A stretch of DNA of 64,000 bases from Noviherbaspirillum suwonense (GCF_900182955.1 NZ_FXUL01000029.1:1-64000), one strand, 5' to 3'; numbered from the stretch's first letter, positions 34,857 to 43,987 are shown. Numbers and translations: made by a program. The notes: generated from the sequence alone by a model not told the origin.

Positions 34857-36167
34857 ATGAGAACCATGAAGTCACTGATGCTCGCCGCCGCGCTGGCCGG
34901 CGCCTGCGGCACGGTCGCAGCGCAGGAACAGTATGTGCCGCTGCTGTCCTACCGGGTCGGACCGTATGCCGCCGGCGGCACCGGCTTCTACGGCGGCGTG
35001 ATCGACTACTTCAACCTGGTCAACATGAACGGCGGCATCAACGGCGTCAAGCTGACCTGGGAAGAATGCGAGACCGAATACAACGCCTCCCGCGGCGTCG
35101 AATGCTACGAGCGCCTGAAGACCCGGAACGGCGGCGCGTCGCTGGTCGAGCCGCTGTCCACCGGCATCGCGTACGGCATCCTCGACCGCGTCGGCGCCGA
35201 CAAGATCCCGATGACCACGCTGGGCTACGGCCGCTCCGACGCCGCCAACGGCAAGGTCTTCCCCTACGTGTTCCCGCTCATCACCAGCTACTGGAACCAG
35301 GCTGCCGCGATGGTGAAGTACCTGGGCGAGAAGTCGGGCGGCATGGACAAGCTCAAGGGCAAGAAAATCGTCCATCTCTACCATGACTCGGCCTACGGCA
35401 AGGAGCCGCTGCCGGTGCTGGAGGAGCAGGCAAAGCAGTACGGCTTCGAACTGGTCAAGATTCCCATCGCCCCGCCCGGCAACGACCAGCAGTCGCAATG
35501 GCTGCAGATCCGCCAGGCCAACCCCGACCACGTGATCCTGTGGGGCTTCGGCGTGATGAACGCCGTCGCCATCAAGACCGCCCAGCGCAACGGCTTCCCG
35601 CGCGAGAAGATCCTTGGCGTCTGGTGGGCCGGTTCCGAAGAAGACACCACGCCCGCCGGCGACGCTGCCAAGGGCTACACCACGATGACCTTCAACACGC
35701 CCGGCAATTACCCGGTCCTCGACGAGATCCGCAACAAGGTCTATGCCGGCGGCAAGGGCAACCTCGAAGACAAGACCCGCATCGGCTCGGTCTACCACAT
35801 GCGCGGCGTGACCGCCGCGATCCTGTCGGTGGAAGCGATCCGCAATGCGCAGGCCAAGTACGGCAAAGGCAAGACCATGACCGGCGAGCAGGTCCGCTGG
35901 GGCCTGGAGAACCTGAATGTGGATGCTGCGCGGCAGAAAGCGCTGGGAGCGTTCGACATGTTCCCGCCGGTGAAGACGTCGTGCGAGGACCACGAAGGGT
36001 CCGGCGCGGTCAAGGTGCAGCAATGGGACGGGAAGAAATGGGTGGCGGTGTCCAAGGACTGGGTGGTTGGGGACAAGGCTTTGACGCGCAAGCTGCTTGA
36101 GGAAAGCTCGGCCAAGTATGCGGCGGAGAAGAACATCAAGCCAGCATGCCTGGGCGCAGCAAGTTGA
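34857..36167 (+). CDS. ABC importer substrate-binding protein (Peripla_BP_6 type)
   Basis: 436 residues with a Sec signal peptide (MRTMKSLMLAAALAGACGTVAAQ). The mature protein follows the type-I periplasmic fold of Leu/Ile/Val-binding relatives: GGTGFYGGVIDYFNLVNMNGGINGV, then WEECETEYNASRGVECYERL, then KIVHLYHDSAYGKEPL. It is longer than LivK (~345 residues) and close to relatives that bind aromatic or aliphatic carboxylates, hence no liv symbol. Good ribosome site AAGGAG. Downstream the operon is interrupted by about 980 bases holding two inverted repeat elements before livF. Confidence 0.9.
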   Translation: MRTMKSLMLAAALAGACGTVAAQEQYVPLLSYRVGPYAAGGTGFYGGVIDYFNLVNMNGGINGVKLTWEECETEYNASRGVECYERLKTRNGGASLVEPLSTGIAYGILDRVGADKIPMTTLGYGRSDAANGKVFPYVFPLITSYWNQAAAMVKYLGEKSGGMDKLKGKKIVHLYHDSAYGKEPLPVLEEQAKQYGFELVKIPIAPPGNDQQSQWLQIRQANPDHVILWGFGVMNAVAIKTAQRNGFPREKILGVWWAGSEEDTTPAGDAAKGYTTMTFNTPGNYPVLDEIRNKVYAGGKGNLEDKTRIGSVYHMRGVTAAILSVEAIRNAQAKYGKGKTMTGEQVRWGLENLNVDAARQKALGAFDMFPPVKTSCEDHEGSGAVKVQQWDGKKWVAVSKDWVVGDKALTRKLLEESSAKYAAEKNIKPACLGAAS

Positions 36168-36229
36168 GAAAGGCGCTGCCGCGGGGAAGGTTGCGGGGGC
36201 GAGCCGGTTGCGGCGCGGCGGGTTACGCG

Positions 36230-36590
36230 CAGCGACAGTTGCAGTTAGCTCCGCGCAGCGACCGTTGCGGTTGCATTTAGCCCCGCGTAGCGACCGTTGC
36301 AGTTGCCGTTGAAGTGGCTGTTGCCGTTGCTTGTGAAGTGGCCGTTGTCGTTGCCGTTGCAGTGAATCCCCGTTGATGACGCCACGTCGCTGGTGCCGAA
36401 ATCGGATAAAGAAGCGTCCGCTGTCTGAGCGAAGCGAGTTTCGGACGCTTCCCGATTTCGGTGCCAGCGGCGTGGGCACCCCGCGCAGCGGGGCGGCATC
36501 TCCGGGGTCGCCTTCTCTTGCCTACTTCTCTTGGCGAAGCAAGAGAAGTAGGTCGGCTGCCGGGCCGAAACCCGGCTAGGTCGTCCGGCA
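36230..36590 (-). repeat. Structured multi-hairpin repeat element, copy 2 (inverted)
   Basis: Reverse-orientation relative of the elements at 1 and 36745. All four stems are kept but many paired bases are changed together: GCCGGG/CCCGGC at 36559-36576; CCTACTTCTCTTG with CAAGAGAAGTAGG at 36521-36552, where the others have Cs and a run of Ts with As; CCCCGC/GCGGGG at 36479-36493, where the others have GTCCGC/GCGGAC; and CCGAAATCGG/CCGATTTCGG at 36396-36461, where the others have CCTGAAACGG/CCGTTTCAGG. The hairpin loop GCGAAG (CTTCGC on the other strand) is constant. The tail of CCGTTG units lies to the left. Confidence 0.85.
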
Positions 36591-36744
36591 GGCCAGACGG
36601 TATTGCTTCATCCGCCCGCCGGCGCACCGTCGCGAAGCCGCTTCTGCAGTTTGCGACGGCTGCACGTCAGGAGAACGCGCCACAGCGCAAGGCGCCGATG
36701 CCGCGTCTGCTGACGGGTGGAACATTGAGGCTTCACTGCCGTGG

Positions 36745-37090
36745 GGAGTAGCCGGGTGTTCGGCCCGGCAGCCGACCCGCTTTTTTGCTTCGCCAAAAAA
36801 GTGGGGCAAAAAAGGCGACCCCTACGATGGCGGTCCGCTACGCGGACTGCACGCGCCGCCAGCACCTGAAACGGGAAGCGTCCGAAACTCGCTTCGCTCA
36901 GACAGCGGACGCTTCTTTATCCGTTTCAGGCACTGGCGACGCGTCGCCATCTAACGGGGATTCACTGCAACGGCAACGGCCACTTCACAAGCAGCGGCAA
37001 CTGCAACGGCAACAGCAGCAACAGCAGCAACAGCAACGGTCGCTGCGCGGGCAACTGCAAAAACAACCGCAACGGTCGCTGCGCGGAGCC
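36745..37090 (+). repeat. Structured multi-hairpin repeat element, copy 3
   Basis: Over the first ~235 bases almost identical to copy 1 (one visible change, loop TAC for TGC in the third hairpin). The stems fall at 36751-36769, 36776-36805, 36833-36847 and 36865-36930. The tail from ~36960 consists of CAACGG and CAGCAA units with two TCGCTGCGCGG phrases. With copy 2 it forms a large imperfect palindrome around a ~155-base unique centre (36591-36744), located inside the ABC importer operon. No gene is credible in 36168-37145. Confidence 0.85.
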
Positions 37091-37145
37091 AACCAGAACC
37101 TGATAGCCGCACCCTCCGGTGCACCCCATGACGAGACAGACCATC

Positions 37146-37967
37146 ATGACAAACCAAACCAAAGAATCACCGTACCTGTCGGTCAACAACATCGAAGTCA
37201 TCTACGACCATGTGATCCTGGTCCTCAAGGGCGTCTCCCTCCAGGTCCCCCGCGGCGGCATCGTCGCCCTCATGGGCGGCAACGGCGCCGGCAAATCCAC
37301 CACCCTGAAAGCCATCTCCACCCTCCTCCGCGGCGAACGCGGCGACGTCACCAAGGGCAGCGTCATGTTCGACGGCCAGCGCATCGACCACCTCACCCCG
37401 AACGCGCTCGTCCAGCGCGGACTATCCCAGGTAATGGAAGGCCGCCACTGCTTCGCCCACCTGACGATAGAGGAAAACCTGCTCACCGGCGCCTACACCC
37501 GCCGCCTGTCGCGCCGCGGCCTGCAGGACGCGCTCGACAAGGTCTACCACTACTTCCCGCGCCTGAGGGAAAGGCGCGGCTCGCAGGCCGGCTATACGTC
37601 CGGCGGCGAGCAGCAGATGTGCGCGATCGGCCGCTCGCTGATGGCGCAGCCGTCGATGATCCTGCTGGATGAACCGTCGATGGGCCTGGCGCCGCAGATC
37701 GTCGAGGAGATCTTCGAGATCGTCAGGGACCTCAACAGCAAGGAAAACGTGTCCTTCCTGCTGGCCGAACAGAACACGACCGTCGCGCTGCGCTATGCGG
37801 ATTTCGGCTACATCCTGGAAAACGGCCGGGTCGTGATGGAAGGCGAGGCGGCGGCGCTGGCGTCGAACGAGGACGTCAAGGAGTTCTACCTCGGCGTGTC
37901 CGGCGCGGGACGCAAGAGCTTCCGCGACATGAAGTTTTACCGCCGCCGCAAACGCTGGCTGGCCTGA
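37146..37967 (+). CDS. livF: Branched-chain-type ABC importer ATPase LivF
   Basis: 273 residues starting MTNQTKESPYLSVNNIEVIY; ATGs at 37119 and 37128 are also in frame. Walker A GGNGAGKST at 44-52, signature TSGGEQQMCAIGRSL, Walker B SMILLDEPSMGLAP, and the LivF-type ending with AEQNTTVALRYADFGYILENGRVV. A basic ~25-residue tail is longer than usual. It partners LivG. It is separated from the substrate-binding protein by the repeat palindrome, so its expression may depend on read-through of that element or a promoter within it. Confidence 0.92.
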   Translation: MTNQTKESPYLSVNNIEVIYDHVILVLKGVSLQVPRGGIVALMGGNGAGKSTTLKAISTLLRGERGDVTKGSVMFDGQRIDHLTPNALVQRGLSQVMEGRHCFAHLTIEENLLTGAYTRRLSRRGLQDALDKVYHYFPRLRERRGSQAGYTSGGEQQMCAIGRSLMAQPSMILLDEPSMGLAPQIVEEIFEIVRDLNSKENVSFLLAEQNTTVALRYADFGYILENGRVVMEGEAAALASNEDVKEFYLGVSGAGRKSFRDMKFYRRRKRWLA

Positions 37968-37991
37968 ACAACCCAACCCTGGCGGATCATC

Positions 37992-39242
37992 ATGTCCAAT
38001 TACTTCGACGAACTTGAAACCCGCAGTCCGCAGGAGCGTGAACGCGACCTGATGGCGCGGCTGCCGCGGCTGATCGCGCATGCGCAGACCGCGCCGGGCT
38101 GGGCCGGCATCCTGCACGGTGTGGCGGCAGGCGACATCAGCAGCAGGACTGCGCTGGCGCAGCTGCCGGTCACCCGCAAGTCCGACCTGAAGGCGCTGCA
38201 GCAGGCCGACGCGCCGTTCGGCGGGCTGACCACGACCGCGCCGCGCAGGCTGGCCCGCATCGCCATGTCGCCCGGCCCCATCTTCGACCCGGAGGGCCGG
38301 GGCGCCGACTGGTGGCGCTATGCCCGGCCATTTCACGCGGCAGGCATACGCGGCGGCGACCTGATACAGAACTGCTTTTCCTATCACTTCACGCCGGCCG
38401 CCTTCATGGTCGAGGGCGGTGCGTTCAGGCTGGGCTGCACCGTGGTGCCGGCCGGCAGCGGCCAGACCGAGATGCAGGTGCAGGCCATCGCCGCACTCAG
38501 GCCCGACGCGTATGCCGGCACGCCGTCCTTCCTCAAGATCATCATCGAGAAGGCCGAGGAGATGGGCGCGGACATCGGCAGCCTGCAGTGCGCGGTGGTG
38601 GGCGCGGAAGCGCTGCCGCCGTCGCTGCGGTCCTGGCTGCAGCAGCATGGCGTGGCGCGCGTGCTGCAGACATACGGGTCGGCCGACATCGGCAACATCG
38701 CCTACGAGACCATGAGCCGCGGCGAGGTCAACCCGGGCATGGTGCTGGACGAGGAACTGCTGCTGGAAATCGTGCGCCCCGGCACCGGCGACCCGGTGGC
38801 GCCAGGCGAGGTCGGCGAGGTCGTCATCACCTCGTTCAACCCGGACTACCCGCTGGTGCGCTTCGCCACCGGCGACCTGTCGGCGGTGCTGGAGGGCATC
38901 GCGCCATGCGGCCGCACCAATACCCGCATCCGCGGCTGGATGGGCCGGGCGGACCAGACCACCAAGGTCCGCGCGATGTTTGTCCATCCGTCGCAGGTGG
39001 CGGAGATCACCCGCCGCCATCCTGAAATCCGGCGGGCGCGGCTGGTGGTCAGCGGGGAAATGGCAAACGACGTGATGACGCTGCAATGCGAGGTCGAAGA
39101 GCCGGACAACGGCATGCTTCAGGAAGCCATCGTCGCCAGCATCCGCGACATCACCAAGCTGCGCGGGGACGTGTCGCTGGTCGCAGTTGGCAGGCTGCCC
39201 AATGACGGGCGCGTGATCGAGGATGCGCGCCGCTACGAATGA
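37992..39242 (+). CDS. Phenylacetate-CoA ligase family (PaaK-like) enzyme
   Basis: 416 residues, 24 bases after livF. ANL-superfamily ligase of the PaaK type: the N-terminal ~110 residues (LPVTRKSDLKALQ, GGLTTT), GSGQTEMQVQAIAALRPDAYAGTPSFL, the A5-like YGSADIGNIAYE, and the C-terminal lid RIRGWMGRADQTTKVRAMFVHPSQVAEI. The usual phosphate loop appears reduced to AMSPGPIFDPEG. It probably activates an aromatic acid to its CoA ester. As the second CoA ligase of the importer operon, it supports a carboxylate as substrate. Confidence 0.88.
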   Translation: MSNYFDELETRSPQERERDLMARLPRLIAHAQTAPGWAGILHGVAAGDISSRTALAQLPVTRKSDLKALQQADAPFGGLTTTAPRRLARIAMSPGPIFDPEGRGADWWRYARPFHAAGIRGGDLIQNCFSYHFTPAAFMVEGGAFRLGCTVVPAGSGQTEMQVQAIAALRPDAYAGTPSFLKIIIEKAEEMGADIGSLQCAVVGAEALPPSLRSWLQQHGVARVLQTYGSADIGNIAYETMSRGEVNPGMVLDEELLLEIVRPGTGDPVAPGEVGEVVITSFNPDYPLVRFATGDLSAVLEGIAPCGRTNTRIRGWMGRADQTTKVRAMFVHPSQVAEITRRHPEIRRARLVVSGEMANDVMTLQCEVEEPDNGMLQEAIVASIRDITKLRGDVSLVAVGRLPNDGRVIEDARRYE

Positions 39243-39278
39243 CGCTGACGGCCGCGGCACGGCTTGCGCCGGGCATGG

Positions 39279-41753
39279 TTACATATTTGGGCCTTTGATC
39301 GCAGCCATTGGTCCGGCATGTCTTGTCATCGGCTCCGGCATATGCTCGTCCGGTTTGGCGCACGCGTTCGCTATCGGCACGCGGATGGACTGGCGCATCG
39401 CGCGTTCGAGCCCACTCTGGTTTTCCTTGCTGATGACCAAGCTTTCCCACGCCTTGCGCTGCGCCGCCCTGTCCATCGGCAATTCCGGCGCACGTTGTTT
39501 TGCCGCTTCAGGCAACGCAACAGAGGTTGGTCCTTGCTGGTCCAGCCATGCGGTTGACGTTGACGTTGACGTTGAGGTCATGCCGGATGTCGACGTCGCC
39601 TGCACGGGCAGGAAGGCCGACTTGTTCAGCCGCCGCGTCAGGTCTGCGGATTTTTTTGGCGGATGGTGGTCTGGCCGGCGCTCCGCCACAGCTGACGGGT
39701 ATTCGGTTTCCGCATCCTTGTACCGCAGTTCCAGACCGGTGCAAACCCGCTTTGTGCTGCGCCCGGCCAGCACGTCGCCGCCGCGCTTGCGCGGTATGCC
39801 GGGCGAGGAATCGGCGTGGGCGGAAGGGGGGCTGACTGTCGTGCTCCCGCCGCGTATCGCTGCGCCATCCTGGCATGATGGCAGGCGCCGGTTCGCCGAC
39901 GTTTCATCCGCCAGGCAGTGCGGCGATCCCGCTCGCTGTGCCGCCGGCGGCAGGTCGGCCGCGTGCTCAGGCCCGGCATCGGAGCCTGTGGCCAACGGCG
40001 GGCGCGGCGTCGCCATGCGTTCGCGGATGGTTTCGTTTTTGGTGATGCTGAAGGCGGAAATGTGGATGGCGTACGGAGGGCCGGCGGGTTTTTCCCCAAC
40101 CGTGTTCCTGCCTCCGGCCTGGCAATCCACCTCGGCGTTCATGGGGACGGCGCCAATCAGCCTGGCATGACCCTTGATCCAGGCGTTCGCGCCTATCGAG
40201 ACCCCGTCGTCCACCTGGACGTACGGCCCGAACCGCACGTTCGCGCCGATCCGGACATGATTGCCTATCCAGTTCTCCGCGCCGAACGACACATTGCCGC
40301 CGACCGTCACGCCTTCGCCGACGCGCAGGCTGCCGGATATGCGGGTGCCGCGTGGAAGCGCGCGCTTGACGGCGAACGTCGAAATGGTGGCGCCTTCGGT
40401 CAGGATCAATCCCGCGCTGAACGTCAGGCCCCAGCCGATCCGCACGTCATGCATGATTGTCAGCGGTCCGTCGAAACGCGTGTGGGAAGCGATGGACACG
40501 TCGCCATGCAGGATAGTGCCCGGCTTCAGGCTGGTGTTGGCGCTGATTGTACAGACGCGGACGTGGGCGCCCCTTGCAACCGTCACGCCTTTGGGGATGA
40601 TGACGCCCTCTGCGATCATGGGTTCGATCCCCGTCGCCTTCGCAGGCGTAGTCGGCGTAGTCTTCGTCGTTGTAGTCGACATCGCGGGCGACATCGTGGC
40701 CGTCGTCGGCGATGCGGCAGGCGGGGTGCCGGGCACAGCCATTGCAGGGCCGGGACAGGAAATGCCCGGCGCCCAGTCTTCGACACCGGTTTCCACCCAT
40801 TTCCATTCCCGCGTGCTGCGGACCGGGGTGTCCCGATGTCCAGCGGCGGCTTCTCCGCTGTCAGGCAGCCCGCAGCTGGCCTGCCAGTGCTGGAATTGGT
40901 CCATGCAGTTTTTCAGCATCGTGCTCCGGAACCTGTTCTGCCCCGCGCCGTAACTTGCGACATGCTCCTCATAGGTCTCGAACAGGATCTGAATCCGCAC
41001 CAGCGAAGGCGACTCGCCTGCAAGGGCAAGGACAGTGCGCAGGTCTTGCAACTGGCAGGTAGCGCCGGCCTCCAGCATCTGCAGGCCGATTTTCAGCATC
41101 AGCGACAGGTGGCCGTCGAGCATTGCCCTGGCCGAGGCCGATTCGTCCCGCCAGCTGTCGCTGCGGCAGGCGAAATTCTGCGTGCCCTCCTTCGCAAGCA
41201 GAAACCCGAATGCGTTGCTCATCCGGTAGGCAGCGGCCTGGTTGACGTCCCTGACGATGCTGTACCTGCCGCGCTGCCGTGCGTCGCCCGGATAGCGGCT
41301 GCCGAAATAATCGAAGACCGTGCGTCCCGGCAGCGCAATCATGCCTGCGGCCGTGCCCCATGCGGCCAATGCGCCGTCCGGGAGCGACAGCGCGTCCCAC
41401 GGCACGGGGACGAGCTTCAACGCGGCGTTGATCGCCGGCAGGCGCTTGCGCAACTCCTGCGCAAGCAGGGGCATTGCGCTTTCCGCCAGCAGCAGCCAGT
41501 CCTCGCGGCCGAGGATGAGGCAGGGCTGCAGGTCGTCTGCCGGCAGGCTCTCGTGCTCGCGGCTGCAGGTGGCGACGCTATCGGCGGGATGGATGTTCAG
41601 CGCTGCGCAGGCAGCCTTCACGGCGGTCAGCTGGTGCGCATGCTGATAAAGAGCCGTCATCTGCTGGTCGTGCGTCGTGCACCGGACAAGGAAGTCGAGC
41701 ACGACCTGCAGATTGGGATTCTTGTGGTAAAGCTGTGTCGTGTTATTGGGCAT
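39279..41753 (-). CDS. Orphan modular protein with left-handed beta-helix insert
   Basis: 824 residues, ribosome site AGGAG before the ATG, no signal peptide. Residues ~1-310 are an unrecognised helical domain also found in the protein at 42524-43987: shared marks are WDALSLPDGALAAWGTAAGM and DGHLSLMLKIGLQMLEAG. A Thr/Pro linker (TTTKTTPTTPAKATG) leads to ~379-545, a run of hexapeptide repeats ([IV]GANVRFGPYVQVDDGVSIGANAW style), i.e. a left-handed beta-helix. Acyltransferase-like in fold, it lacks an evident catalytic His context. The C-terminal ~270 residues are low-complexity and basic, ending near RAAQRKAWESLV. Function unknown; a secreted effector or surface scaffold is possible. Confidence 0.75.
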   Translation of the reverse strand: MPNNTTQLYHKNPNLQVVLDFLVRCTTHDQQMTALYQHAHQLTAVKAACAALNIHPADSVATCSREHESLPADDLQPCLILGREDWLLLAESAMPLLAQELRKRLPAINAALKLVPVPWDALSLPDGALAAWGTAAGMIALPGRTVFDYFGSRYPGDARQRGRYSIVRDVNQAAAYRMSNAFGFLLAKEGTQNFACRSDSWRDESASARAMLDGHLSLMLKIGLQMLEAGATCQLQDLRTVLALAGESPSLVRIQILFETYEEHVASYGAGQNRFRSTMLKNCMDQFQHWQASCGLPDSGEAAAGHRDTPVRSTREWKWVETGVEDWAPGISCPGPAMAVPGTPPAASPTTATMSPAMSTTTTKTTPTTPAKATGIEPMIAEGVIIPKGVTVARGAHVRVCTISANTSLKPGTILHGDVSIASHTRFDGPLTIMHDVRIGWGLTFSAGLILTEGATISTFAVKRALPRGTRISGSLRVGEGVTVGGNVSFGAENWIGNHVRIGANVRFGPYVQVDDGVSIGANAWIKGHARLIGAVPMNAEVDCQAGGRNTVGEKPAGPPYAIHISAFSITKNETIRERMATPRPPLATGSDAGPEHAADLPPAAQRAGSPHCLADETSANRRLPSCQDGAAIRGGSTTVSPPSAHADSSPGIPRKRGGDVLAGRSTKRVCTGLELRYKDAETEYPSAVAERRPDHHPPKKSADLTRRLNKSAFLPVQATSTSGMTSTSTSTSTAWLDQQGPTSVALPEAAKQRAPELPMDRAAQRKAWESLVISKENQSGLERAMRQSIRVPIANACAKPDEHMPEPMTRHAGPMAAIKGPNM

Positions 41754-41792
41754 GCGTGGCTCCTGGGCGGACTGGCTGTGGCGCGCATGCGC

Positions 41793-41816
41793 CAGGCCGT
41801 CGGCATTGACGGCCTG
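41793..41816. other. Perfect 9-bp hairpin in a 307-base gap
   Basis: CAGGCCGTC and GACGGCCTG pair around a GGCATT loop. It lies upstream of the leftward orphan gene and downstream of the DUF1330 gene, so it could end DUF1330 transcription, though no U-tract follows. The rest of 41754-42060 shows no gene or other clear signal. Confidence 0.45.
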
Positions 41817-42060
41817 CTAGGTAACAGCAGAACCCGCCGGCTCCGGCAGGGACACGCCCGTTTGGACGTTAAGTTGCGTGCAATAGATTTGCGTCAAGGT
41901 CGCGCGGATGCGCAGCGGAGGGAATGGCGGCAAGGCGCGCTGCGCCGGCCCGTCGCGCGATGCCGCGGGCCGGCGCCGGATCGGCGGCCGGGGCGGCAGC
42001 CGCCGTTTCAAAGCCTGGCGAGGCGCGCATCGCCGCTCGCCGTGAATCAACAGGCAGCGG

Positions 42061-42369
42061 CTAGCCGGCGTAGCCCTCGACGATGAACAGCCGGCCGATC
42101 GAATGCGCCTGCCTGATCTCCCTGGCATGCGTATATTCGGGCGACTCGTACCAGGTCCGCGCCTGTTCCATCGACGGGAACTCCACGACCACGGTGCGCC
42201 AGTTTTCATTGTGCTGGTCGTCCCTGCCTTCGAACTGGGTGCGCTGGCCGCCGCGGGCCAGCCATGTCCCGCCGTACTGGGCGAGCGATGCGGTGGACAG
42301 CGCACGGTAGTCTGCGTAGCCCTCGGGATTGGTGACCTGTATTTCAGCGACGACATAGGCTTTCGGCAT
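42061..42369 (-). CDS. DUF1330 family protein
   Basis: 102 residues, ribosome site AAGGAG before the ATG. Dimeric alpha/beta-barrel (ferredoxin-like) DUF1330 pattern: AYVVAEIQVTNPEGYADYR, GGTWLARGGQ, VVVEFPSMEQARTWYESPEYTHAREIRQ. Members are small cytosolic proteins without an agreed function; some bind small ligands. It lies between the two paralogous orphan genes in the same orientation and is probably independent of them. Confidence 0.88.
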   Translation of the reverse strand: MPKAYVVAEIQVTNPEGYADYRALSTASLAQYGGTWLARGGQRTQFEGRDDQHNENWRTVVVEFPSMEQARTWYESPEYTHAREIRQAHSIGRLFIVEGYAG

Positions 42370-42523
42370 GGTTTTTCTCCTTAAGGAACGGCCGCCTGCG
42401 GGCGGCTTCAGATTGAATGGGACGAGCTGACATGCAGCTGGTTTACCGAATGGCACGCTTGATTATAGGGGAGGCAATTGCTGCGCACGACGTCTCGATT
42501 CACCAGTCGGGAGCGCGCCTGCG

Positions 42524-43987
42524 TCACAGCCATGGCGCCCGGTGCGGGTACACGGGAAGCTGGAATTGCGGCAATGCCGATGGCGCGGGAACAGGCGCGA
42601 CTTCCTGCGACAGGGCCGTGGGAACCCGGACGATGGCGCCGGCGGCGCGGGCGGCCATGTTTTCATTCCCGGCCAATCCGGAGGACGCCAGCCAGGCCTG
42701 GCGCTGCGCAGCCCATTCGCAGGGCGGTCCGGCCATGCGCCGCCTGAAGGCGGCAAAAGGCTGGTCTCCCGCCGGCCGGTCCGCCGCTTGTCCCCGCAGC
42801 GCCGGCATGCCGCCGGCCGGCCGCTGGCAGGACAGGAAGGCAGATTCATCAATTGTGGCCGGCGGGGCGCCATGCTGGCTGGTGATGGCGTCGATTGCCA
42901 TCGCGGACTGGTAATGCGCCCTGCCGATGCGCATTCCACCCGCCTCGTTCATGTCTGCGCGTGCCGCGTGATGGCCATGCGGCCCGATGCCTAACCGTTT
43001 CAGGCTGGCGCCGCCGACAGCAGGATGCGCATCGAAGGCGGCGAGGCTTTCCAGCGGGATCGATGGCGCATCCGGCCGCAGGATGCGAAGGTCCATCGAT
43101 TGCTTGCGCTCGTCCTGCCACAGCTTGTAAGACACCATGCAAAGGCGCAGGGCCCTGCTCGCGAAATGATGGTCCGCGGGCGACATTATCTGGATGAATT
43201 GATGGAAAAGCAGGAGCGAGGAATGGAAGTGCTCCAGCCCGGGCGTCGAGTTGGCGCAGGCCAGCGCCCAGAACATGTCCGGCAGCGCGATCGGATTGCC
43301 GGCCTGGGCCATCTGCAGGCCGGTGCGCATCAGCAGCGACAAATGGTGCCCGAGCTGATAGGTTGATGAGGCAACTTCCTTGCGCCAGTCGTCGTCGTGG
43401 CAGGCCAGGTAGCGCGTGCCGTCCTGCGTCGCAACCAGGAAACCCAGCGCATGCCGGTCCCTGCATATCTTCGCCGCGTCGGCGTCGCCTGCCGTAACCA
43501 GCTCCCGGCGCTCCGGCGCCTTCGCCGGGCAGCGGCTCTCGAGATAGGACGATGCGGTTTGCAAAGGCAGCGCGACCATGCCGGCCGCCGTGCCCCACGC
43601 CGCGAACGCCTGGTCCGCCAGCGGCAGTGCATCCCAGCGCAGCGGCACGATCCTGGCAGCCTCGTTCGCCGCCCGGAACAGCAGGCGCAGTTCGCCCGCC
43701 AGCATCGATACGACGCTGGACGCCAGTGCATTCCAGTCGGGGCAGGAAAGGCGCAACGACAGCAGCGGCGGCTCGGCCAGGCTGGCGCCGCCCCAGGGCT
43801 CGGCCGGCGCGGCATGCAGCGGATGAAGCTCCAGCCTGCGAAAGAGTGCCGCAGCAAGGTCCCTCTTCCGCGCATCGTCATAGCGAGCCGCCATCTGTTG
43901 CCCGGAAGGCTGGCATTTGCAGAAGAAGTCGAGCAGCGCGGGCAGTTCGGGAACATCGTGATAATGCAGGGGCGCGACATAGGGCAT
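42524..43987 (-). CDS. Orphan protein, paralogue of the 39279-41753 product
   Basis: 487 residues starting MPYVAPLHYHDVPELP, with GGAG 8 bases upstream; the frame continuing to 44092 lacks support. Residues ~1-300 align with the other protein: LPALLDFFCKC, RWDALPLADQAFAAWGTAAGMVALP, LGFLVATQDGTRYLAC, DDDWRKEVASS, and HLSLLMRTGLQMAQAG. It lacks the beta-helix part. A ~150-residue Pro/Arg/Ala-rich tail contains WAAQRQAW, echoing the other's RAAQRKAW. No signal peptide, enzyme motif or known family was seen. Divergent evolution from a tandem duplication with the DUF1330 gene between is a simple reading. Confidence 0.75.
   Translation of the reverse strand: MPYVAPLHYHDVPELPALLDFFCKCQPSGQQMAARYDDARKRDLAAALFRRLELHPLHAAPAEPWGGASLAEPPLLSLRLSCPDWNALASSVVSMLAGELRLLFRAANEAARIVPLRWDALPLADQAFAAWGTAAGMVALPLQTASSYLESRCPAKAPERRELVTAGDADAAKICRDRHALGFLVATQDGTRYLACHDDDWRKEVASSTYQLGHHLSLLMRTGLQMAQAGNPIALPDMFWALACANSTPGLEHFHSSLLLFHQFIQIMSPADHHFASRALRLCMVSYKLWQDERKQSMDLRILRPDAPSIPLESLAAFDAHPAVGGASLKRLGIGPHGHHAARADMNEAGGMRIGRAHYQSAMAIDAITSQHGAPPATIDESAFLSCQRPAGGMPALRGQAADRPAGDQPFAAFRRRMAGPPCEWAAQRQAWLASSGLAGNENMAARAAGAIVRVPTALSQEVAPVPAPSALPQFQLPVYPHRAPWL

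Noticed and set aside
39549-39580. GTTGACGTTGACGTTGACGTT as further LiuR operator
   Set aside because: It is a direct coding repeat (Ser/Thr codons of the orphan protein), not a palindrome.
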